From positions 620,001 to 684,000 of the forward strand of contig JAFCMP010000112.1 of assembly GCA_017506865.1 (NCBI GenBank): a stretch of 64,000 nucleotides of DNA, in the 5' to 3' direction. Positions 63,969 through 64,000 of the stretch are shown in pieces. The DNA is from Tribonema minus. Taxonomy: Eukaryota > Sar > Xanthophyceae > Tribonematales > Tribonemataceae. The position numbers were made by a program, and so were the translations under genes. The notes beneath the pieces were generated by a model. That model searched no databases. It was given only the letters and a program-made list of their open reading frames with translations, and was not told where the DNA came from. Every line of letters begins with the position of its first letter. Position 1 is the first letter of the stretch.

Positions 63969-64000
63969 TGTACGCTGGACTTGTTCTCCTCGCATCTTGA

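Overview
This is a nuclear window from a unicellular eukaryote, most likely a flagellated alga with a secondary red-type plastid (haptophyte or stramenopile-like). The reasons: protein genes are cut by many introns, mostly GT-AG with a few GC-AG; the ribose-5-phosphate isomerase carries a signal peptide whose predicted cleavage site is followed by Phe (SLAFTGP), the hallmark of secondary red plastid import; ciliary genes are present; the DNA is GC-rich with long G/C runs, CTG repeats and many dispersed repeats. Exact lineage cannot be fixed from the sequence alone. Most six-frame ORFs here are shadows; real genes were rebuilt by joining exons whose splice phases agree.

Layout. 1-540: a large inverted repeat. 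1061-1447 (-): mS38-like mitoribosomal protein. 3358-8829 (+): plastid ribose-5-phosphate isomerase, 7 exons. 9855-15243 (-): a 10-exon unknown membrane protein with signal peptide. 15627-20828 (+): CFAP161-like axonemal protein, sharing a 383-base head-to-head promoter region with the previous gene. 21109-25929 (+): calcyphosine-like EF-hand protein, 8 exons. 25930-29202: little that can be assigned. 29203-31250 (+): a 6-exon unknown protein with N-terminal signal/transit-like leader. 31560-32560: inverted duplication. 33562-34224 (-): retroelement endonuclease fragment. 34373-37991 (-): EMC10, 5 exons. 38684-47776 or further (-): SMARCD/BAF60 subunit of SWI/SNF, at least 9 exons, with a polyglutamine C-terminus. 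48411-48959: a complete non-autonomous DNA transposon with 17-base terminal inverted repeats and an 8-base target duplication. 49000-54500: fragmentary exons, an orphan PMP3-family exon and a third inverted duplication (52083-53010). 55870-56640: minisatellite. 56963-63968 (+): a 13-exon, about 1,048-residue unknown protein whose eleventh intron carries a ~90-base tandem array interrupted by a retroelement endonuclease ORF.

The most unusual signal is a recurring one: in four different genes the introns contain tandem or partial copies of an exon edge together with its splice site (ribose-5-phosphate isomerase exon 3, the 9855-15243 gene exon 7, the SMARCD SWIB exon, and the acceptor side of the last large exon of the 63 kb gene). 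Three large near-palindromic inverted duplications, two of which contain one intact and one decayed copy of the same coding segment, are the second. Both suggest a local duplication process that repeatedly copies short genic segments. Functionally the recognised genes cover plastid carbon metabolism, cilia, mitochondrial translation, ER membrane protein insertion and chromatin remodelling; they are ordinary neighbours in a eukaryotic genome, not an operon.
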